Below, one piece after another: positions 51,701-58,000 of a stretch of 58,000 bases of DNA. The translations under genes were made by a program, and so were the position numbers. This DNA comes from Tubiluchus corallicola (taxonomy: Eukaryota; Priapulida; Priapulimorpha; Priapulimorphida; Tubiluchidae): contig JAQGDQ010000037.1 in assembly GCA_030141605.1 (NCBI GenBank), positions 813,001 to 871,000 of the forward strand, written 5' to 3'. Every line of letters begins with the position of its first letter. Within the stretch, counting starts at the first letter, position 1. The notes beneath the pieces are model-generated. The model saw only the letters and a program-made list of their open reading frames with translations, had not been told where the DNA came from and did no database searches.

Positions 51701-54700
51701 TAAGTGTGTGTGTGCGTGGGTGCGTGTGTCTGTGTCTTAGAAGTGTTTAAAATGCTGTGGGATGCTGAGAGAAATTGTTACTCACACTCAGAGCCTTTCC
51801 TACTTTTATGTCATCTTTACTTCCCTTTTGTGCACTATGTTATGTGCCATTTTGTTTACAAGCAGGTACATTTACCATGCACTAAATAGTACTAAATATG
51901 CAAGCGTAGCGATTTTGCTTCGAATCTGTTACGCGCTTGCCCACTGTTACCCAACGAATTTCTGGAAGCGAAACATTTAATTACATGCCTAGCGGTTTCC
52001 TTTTGATGCTCTCGTTGCAAATCCCGCTTTCAGGCTTAATGAGTTATCAGTCAAAGATGCAGGTACAGTAATCAGCTGGTATTCCTTGTGACTTACAAGA
52101 GTTAACATCATACAGCAAATAAGGGCAATGTAAATGAGCAGATGATTCAGAACTGTTTTAGTCACGCACAACAACAGATTTTCAACGTTTTTATAGTTAC
52201 GAGAACTTTGTGGGCCAACTTCTTCACGAGAAAATGAAGCAGCTGACTTTGAAGTAATTTAAAACAAATAAACAGACTTAGAAAAGTTTACTTTTTAATT
52301 TATTGCTACTTCACTTATATAAATTAACATTTTAAAATATTCTTTCTAATTTTTAACTATACAAAGGAATTTAAGCATTACTTCATTTCTAAAATTCATT
52401 AAAAATCTTTGCAGTGCATAGTAAGTTGATGACTCATACTTCTATACCAGTAATACTACACCCATCGTGGTTAATAGGTTCAGTCGGTTAATTGGGTCAA
52501 AACACGTCGGTCCCAAAGTGAGTCTATTAAGCGGCGTCTATTGTAATAATTTACTAGCCAACCCCCGCAAACAGAATTTTGGCCATAAAGTCACAACAAC
52601 AACCCACACCGTACCACACCACACAACCACCCACCATACTAACAACACCACCCACAACACACCCACATAACCCACCACTCCACTCCCGACACACCACCCA
52701 CACCTCCCACACCATGCTGCAACACCGTAACGCAACACAGCACAACACCACCGACACCATATCACAACACCACATCACCCACACCATAGCACGCCACCCA
52801 CAACACACCACACCATACCCACTACACTACCCACACCATACGACCAACACCACCCACACCCCTCCACCCCACCACACTATCCACAACACAGCACCCACAA
52901 CACAACACCCATACCACATTCACCACATCAAATCCACGACATCGCTGGGTGATCATGTTGTTGAAGACGATGATCATGACGACAACAATGATGACACCTA
53001 CAGCACCAATACCAACAGTACAGTATCACAGCGAAACCATTCAAAATATTTTGCACAAAGTCGAATCTTTGTGCTGTGATAAATGCTCTTAGTCTGTCTA
53101 CCAGTGATCAGTAATGTGCAGACAATCTACATAGTTTTGTTTGCTGCTTCTCAAATGATAATTAGGCTAACAGAACTTACTTTCATGTACAATCTGTAAC
53201 TCTACACCCCTCCCATTTTGTTCAGTATACATCTCTCCTAGGGAAACCATCAACACTTTGTAGACTGTTTCGTCTTCTTTCTGCAAGTGTGTTTATTTTT
53301 TCTTAACCTGCCCAAGCAAATTGAATTTTTCTAGAGGCTATTTGAGCAGTTTTCAGCAAAATTTGCATGGGTGGGTGAGGGAAAATGCTCGTAGCGGCTA
53401 TTATTGGCCCTCCCGCAAAATCTAAATATGACTATTACACCCACCACTGAACGGGTTATTCAACCGTTACCAGCACCGCCCTTGGCACATTCCTGTTCTC
53501 TAGAAATAAAAGGTATAAGTTTTGCAAATTTTTGCGAAAAACGATAAAAAAATAAGCCCCCAATGAGACCACACTAAATCGAGACCTTTCATTTGATATA
53601 TAGATCGCCGCAAATGGTACCGTCGTTGGAGCTGTAGCCTCGAATCTTATATATATATATTGTCATTGCTAAGGGAGATCAAATTCTTTTCACGTCAAGC
53701 AAGCGAAAACACTGCTTTCTAAGTATTCCATCTTAAAATACAATTAGTAAATTACGTCTTAATTTACTCTATGTGAAAAATTTTCATCAAGTTTTACCAT
53801 CTCAACTAGATATAAGTTATGGCATGTAATCATTTTCTGATGTAATGTAAAATTTTCTGAATTGAATATACATTTTCTGAATTAAAAAAATGTCGTAGCT
53901 TTTTGCAGATCTTTGACATTATGCAGTACTGTATTCTATTTTAAGTACTTTTGTGAATTCTCACTTGTTTAATTATGAAATTCTACTGTTATACATTGTG
54001 TGATATTGTTTCCTTGTAAACTAGTATCTTGTAAATGCAAAGATGTTTAATTTTAGATAGCAGTTCTTTGGAAACAAGTTTAACGCAAGGACATCATCTT
54101 GCAGTAAAAAAAATTGAAATTTTATTTTTACTTTATTTCAGCTTGAACTCTAGTTCATACATTTTAAAAAACACATTTAAATTGGCAACAGTATCGAACT
54201 TTTTTCTACATGCATTACTAACTTCCTGTGCTTTTATTTAGTTTTTGGCTTGAAAATTTACTAAGGCTAACCATGCATTTGGCTTCTTCTTGTCGTACAG
54301 CTCTAGATCTTCTACTAAAGCAAGCAGTGAAGCCAGATTCACCTCTCAGAGGTCACGAAAGGAGTGTCCAGTATTTACAGCATTTGGGTCGTGACCATTT
54401 GCAGCTTATATTTGATTACGCTGGATGGATTCTAAAATCACAGCCTGAAGATGGGCTCAAGGTAAGACATTCTGTTACAGTTAATTTTGTGAGTGTGATT
54501 TTCTTTTAAACTGGTGAGGAAGTAAGAAAATTTGTTTTTATTGTGAGCAATCTCTTTTGTCTATTTAATAATAAAGTTAGTTTATAATTATTTGATAAAA
54601 TTGCTGTACTTCACAGATTTTTACAGAAGACACACCTGAAGTTGAAGCTTTACCGCGTGATAAAGTTTTACAGTATTTACAGCAACAAGCTCCAGATTTA

Positions 54701-57700
54701 GTAATTCCTTATTTGGTAAATATAACAACTTTTTTTGCAATAATAAGATATGAATGCCTAAAGCTAATGAAACATTACTCTGATATTTCTAAACCTTTAT
54801 TTATTTATTTTTTGTTATACTAGTGTGACTTTTGATTTGACTTTTTTAACTGTTTGCACTGATTTTTCAAAGTATTGTTCTCTTTTCTAAGTTTGAATAA
54901 TCATATTTAGTATAATAATTGATTTATAATCAATTTTTGTTTTGATTGATTAGGAACATGTAATATTGGAGTGGAATGATCAAATGCCTTATTTTCATAA
55001 CACTTTGGTACTCCAATATAGACAGAAGGTGCAAAAGCTTTATGCCGAGTACAAGGATTCATTACCCGAAGGTAATCAGGCTTCTTTGACTAAGTCTATA
55101 GTGTAGGATCTAGGCAATTTGTGTACAGTTTGTACACATTAACATGCTAGTAATTCAGAGTTAAATGCACCACTTTACTAATCTGATGCTGCTCTGTAAC
55201 TTCTAGATATTCAGTTCTACCGCTGGTACATGAACGTTAGTGATTATAGATTTTCTTTTTACCTAAGAAATTATAAAATTACAAATCAACAGAAAAGCAA
55301 GTTTACATATTTTCCAACAATATGATGTGATTCATGTTTGCAGTAAGTATGTTGGTTTTGTATTTGGGGGGATTTTTGCTTTTATGTACAGTTTACATTT
55401 GTATGGATTCATACATAGGCATTTGGTTCACAATAGGTCACAGATGTAAACAAATTGTAGTGAAATGGTGTTGTTTGCCTGTGTGAGCATTTATAATAAA
55501 TACCAATTCAGATAGCATTTAGTATAAAGAATATTTTGCCATCTAAACAATAAGTCATCTGCATTTTTAAATACTAAGCCATTATTTAAATTGTGACTTA
55601 CATAATGCTTAAAGATATTTTTAGCACTGTGCAATAGTTACTAGTATATGTCCTAACTATATTTAAATTTGATGAGGAATGTGAAATGATTGAAAAAATT
55701 TTGTTTACTTATGAAATTTAGGTCAATTTCCTGCTGCCTTAGGAAGAGAACCAGGAGAACTAGGAGAGCTCAGACAAAGACTGATCTTTTTTCTTGAATC
55801 ATCAATGCAGTATGTTCCTCAGGCTGTGCTTGTGCAGTTTCCTTTTGATGGTAATTTAATTAGCTTTGACTATTAGTACCCTGCTAGTAATTGGCCACAT
55901 GAGTACTTAGTGACAAAATATTAGTTAGTATGTATAATTTTGTTAGAACACTTTATGCTTGCCAGAGAAGTTATGAATGAAAAAATCATTAAGTACAATA
56001 TTCTATACACTATTTATAAATTATAATGACACTTGCACTGTCTTTCTGATTAGCTTCATTTTTACGAGATGGTCAGGAGACTTTGAACTGGTACTGTGTT
56101 GCGACACCTTGTGAGTGCACAAAGTTAATAGCTTACAATGTGAAAATGTTATCAGTTTTCCTAATAATCTTCCAATTTTTCCAGCCTTGTTTGAAGAAAG
56201 AGCAGTCCTGCTAGGACGACTGGGACGACACGAGCAGTCCTTGTCGATTTACGTTTACATCATCCGTGACATGGACAAAGCAGAAGAGTAATTATCATTA
56301 TGTATTATTGTGTTTTCTATCTATGTATCTATGGTGTTTTATTAAAAATTGCTGTCCATGTGCATTTCATGATAGGATCAGTAAGTCATTATTTTTTTGC
56401 CAAGTGTCTTATGGAGTTCATATGACATTTAGAGTCAGGGACACTAGGGTTTAATTTTCTATTTAAGTCCTGCACGCATCGCAGTTAGTTTCTAGGCTCT
56501 TTAGAACTTGAGAGAGCATCTATGAGCTTTACTGTTTGTTAATCTTACAATGGTTGTCTTAATCCCTTGATGAGTGCAAAAACCGTGTACATGTGCAAAA
56601 GTCGCAACGTGTATTTATCTGAACAGACAAGGATTGGCAAAGATTCAGCTACTGCTGTCTGCTCATCCTGGTACTAACATGAGCTGTTGATGTCTTGTCT
56701 AACTTTAGGAATTAGTAATGGATTAACCTGCTAGGTTACACATTGGACCATTTCTTGGAAGACTGTAAAAGATACATTGCCAAAAAATCACCATGTGTTA
56801 CATTAGCTTTTGAGTTTTCTGGGTATTACCACTATCAATGATAATTTTTTGCATGCGTGCTATTATATAAATAAACTAAAAAATTAACTGAGTTTTAAAA
56901 TGGGTTTTCGTTGAAAGTGAGTATTTTTAGTTTGTCACGTTTTGAGGGACTTTTTTGAAAATATTGCAGTCATTTCTCTTATGTTGCAGATACTGTCGGA
57001 GAAACTATGACAAAAACAAAGAGGGTAATAAAGATGTAAGTCATAATGTAAAGTTAAACTATTGAATAATGTTTCAGAAATTTTAGAAAGACGTATGCGA
57101 CAAAATATTGTAGCTATAGTAGCAGTTTAGACATAATTAGTAGTTATTGCCATGCCTTTCAAAGAACTGTAGCATGTAGATTTTAGCAAGTCATTGCCTA
57201 AACCCATATAAAAATGCTCCTTGGCCTTACAGACTTTTAATAAAAGTCACAAAAAATCTATGAACCATATTTTAAAGAACACGGGTATGTAAATGCTTAA
57301 AAGACTAAGGTTACTACGTTATATAAACACAGATGAAAGTAAAGAAAAGTTAAAAAGCATCAAAGATTTACACAAATAATGTTAGCTACATTTTTGCATT
57401 TGTGAGGAAGGTAAGTTAAATATGGAATATTTAATATTTTTTAATGATGGAAGAAATTTACATTTGTTGAATTTTGCATGTTTGAAAATTAACTTTAAAT
57501 TGCTGCAATGTTGTTAGCCGCTATTGTTGTCGTTAATTTTTGCCATAATTGAAACTTTATACAGTAATAATTTATATGTTACCTTTCAGGTGTTTCTGAC
57601 ACTATTTAAAATTTACGTATCACCACCAGATCCCAGCATGATAGGTGTGATGATTCCGCAGTTGCCCATAGTTGAACCTAATCCAGAGGCTGCCTTGAAT

Positions 57701-57739
57701 TTGCTGAAGAAATATGCTAACAAAATAGACACGCTTAAG
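42757..57739 (+). CDS. VPS39: VPS39, HOPS tethering complex subunit (C-terminus outside window)
   Basis: Twenty phase-consistent exons: 42757-42829, 45361-45426, 45604-45714, 46186-46280, 47310-47420, 47790-47882, 47982-48159, 48323-48455, 48592-48709, 49310-49439, 49697-49839, 50271-50420, 51542-51683, 54301-54461, 54617-54715, 54954-55071, 55722-55850, 56185-56287, 56990-57035, 57590-57739 (783 residues; about 90 more expected). VPS39 tethers late endosomes and lysosomes through Rab7 within HOPS. The start MHDAYEAVLALTKLPLPIES matches the family. Residues 15-290 form the CNH/beta-propeller region (LLVGTKQGHLLMY, MCVAVRRKLQLYYWKNR, VLPRYVEIRT), then QFELALKLA and FYPDLLPPDYR, the Vps39_1 region (QIIDTTLLKCYL, LRDNHCHLDESERVLKKHQK), GHERSVQYLQHLG, and the clathrin-repeat part (LFEERAVLLGRLGRHEQSL). 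The C-terminal Vps39_2 zinc-binding part is cut off. A possible extra exon lies at 56054-56110. Confidence 0.96.
43110..44985 (+). mobile_element. Decayed non-LTR (LINE) retrotransposon in VPS39 intron 1
   Basis: Reverse-transcriptase pieces appear in all three frames in collinear order: FKKNDDRSDKTCYRPISIL at about 43280-43340, CVFVNLSKALNCIP then VGNARSKW and VPQGV at 43510-43710, the YADD active-site box at 43764-43775, and a C-terminal EHQNLLAVEVFKHLYRI stretch near 44250-44300. The likely 3' end is the CAATAAATGAAAT near 44970. The order and motifs fit jockey/CR1-type elements. Frameshifts and stops make it dead. It has the same orientation as VPS39. Confidence 0.85.
46683..46740 (+). 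mobile_element. Weak tRNA-like SINE remnant
   Basis: GTAGGTGGCAGGAGACATGA, then TAACGCCATTATAAC and GGTGATTCAGTC, resembles the sequence at 47033-47105, which itself looks tRNA-derived. Diverged; weak call. Confidence 0.25.
47033..47105 (+). mobile_element. tRNA-derived SINE head
   Basis: GGTAGGCGGTTGGGTATATG (A-box-like), CCCTTGTAATGCAAGG (an anticodon stem-loop with TGT in the loop) and GGTCATCGAAATTGG (B-box-like) follow in tRNA order and spacing. The acceptor stem is not convincing, so a SINE head or decayed tRNA-Thr-like copy is more likely than a working tRNA. Confidence 0.4.
49540..49622. repeat. (TG/TA)n microsatellite
   Basis: Alternating TGTG and TATA dinucleotides in the VPS39 intron between 49439 and 49697. 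Confidence 0.9.
51684..54300. other. VPS39 intron of 2.6 kb, no exon seen
   Basis: Contains a CCACA-rich satellite (52592-52935) and a short TA run near 53648-53660. The open frames here are low-complexity translations of the satellite. Confidence 0.6.
52592..52935. repeat. CCACA/ACACC-rich satellite
   Basis: About 340 bp made almost only of A, C and some T on the plus strand, built from ACACCAC, CCACAAC and CCATACC words with no fixed period. Both strands are open in low-complexity frames (Thr/His-rich on plus; Cys/Val/Trp-rich on minus), which is a by-product of composition. Confidence 0.85.
56054..56110 (+). other. Candidate cassette exon of VPS39
   Basis: A 57-base open stretch lies between exons 55722-55850 and 56185-56287. 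It has an acceptor (TTTCTGATTAG) and donor (CTT then GTGAGT), enters in phase 1 and leaves in phase 1, so including it would add 19 residues (ASFLRDGQETLNWYCVATP) between PFD and LFEERA without a frame change. Other VPS39 proteins known to me have no insertion here. Skipping also gives a correct frame. Confidence 0.4.
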
Positions 57740-58000
57740 GTACGGATTATTTACTGTTTGGCAGAATGCTTATTTGAAAGAGGCATTTTGGATGGTCATA
57801 GATCGCTCTTTTTAATGTATAATTTTTAAGGTTGCAAGCTTTAAATGTTACATGCAGTAGACTTTGTTGTATTTTGGTGATGGATGTTGAAGATTATGAA
57901 AAATTTGACGACGAAGAACTAATACAAACTTGACTAACCGGTTGCCATGCGACATATTGTAAAACTTTCATAAATCCTCATGAATTTGTATTTATGATTA
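57740..58000. other. VPS39 intron at the right edge
   Basis: A canonical donor (AAG then GTACGG) closes the last exon at 57739. The next exon, expected to begin the final Vps39_2 part, is not in the window. Confidence 0.7.

Noticed and set aside
52579-53079. 166-codon open frame rich in Thr and His
   Set aside because: It is the translation of a CCACA-rich satellite; the opposite strand is open too, which is a composition effect.

Overview
This window reads as nuclear DNA of an invertebrate metazoan. It is AT-rich, its genes are split by short to kilobase GT-AG introns, and those introns are full of DNA-transposon, LINE and minisatellite debris. Nothing in it looks prokaryotic or organellar, and I cannot fix the phylum from sequence alone.

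Four genes can be rebuilt exon by exon, with reading phase checked across the proposed junctions. From the left: (1) the first exons of an unrecognised gene on the minus strand (about 3090 to 1, running off the left edge); (2) RRP15, a ribosome-biogenesis factor, complete on the plus strand in six exons (4303-9389); (3) TTLL5, a tubulin polyglutamylase, on the minus strand in at least 23 exons (38652-12480), with the TTL catalytic region complete and the extreme C-terminus unresolved; (4) VPS39, a HOPS tethering-complex subunit, on the plus strand in 20 exons (42757-57739), running off the right edge about 90 residues before the expected end. RRP15 and TTLL5 converge near 9.84 kb. TTLL5 and VPS39 diverge from a 4.1 kb gap. 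The unknown gene and RRP15 also diverge. The genes belong to unrelated pathways (60S ribosome assembly, tubulin modification, late-endosome/lysosome tethering), so this is ordinary eukaryotic neighbourhood, not an operon-like system.

Most accessory content sits in introns. RRP15 intron 2 holds an internally deleted hAT (ZMYM1-like) transposase with terminal inverted repeats and an 8-bp target duplication, and intron 3 holds a small hAT-like MITE. TTLL5 introns hold a large fold-back repeat, a possible hammerhead ribozyme of Penelope type, a 53-bp tandem array grown from an exon end, a 32-bp minisatellite split by a MITE, a palindromic MITE, a LINE tail and an intronless retrocopy. VPS39 intron 1 holds a decayed LINE reverse transcriptase, and a later intron holds a CCACA-rich satellite. 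The TTLL5-VPS39 gap has a 3 x 139 bp tandem repeat.

I found no convincing new multi-gene system. The observations most worth checking are the hammerhead-like motif at 16.7 kb, a phase-matched extra exon in VPS39 at 56.05 kb, the exon-derived splice-donor repeat at 18.5-18.8 kb, and the unidentified gene at the left edge.
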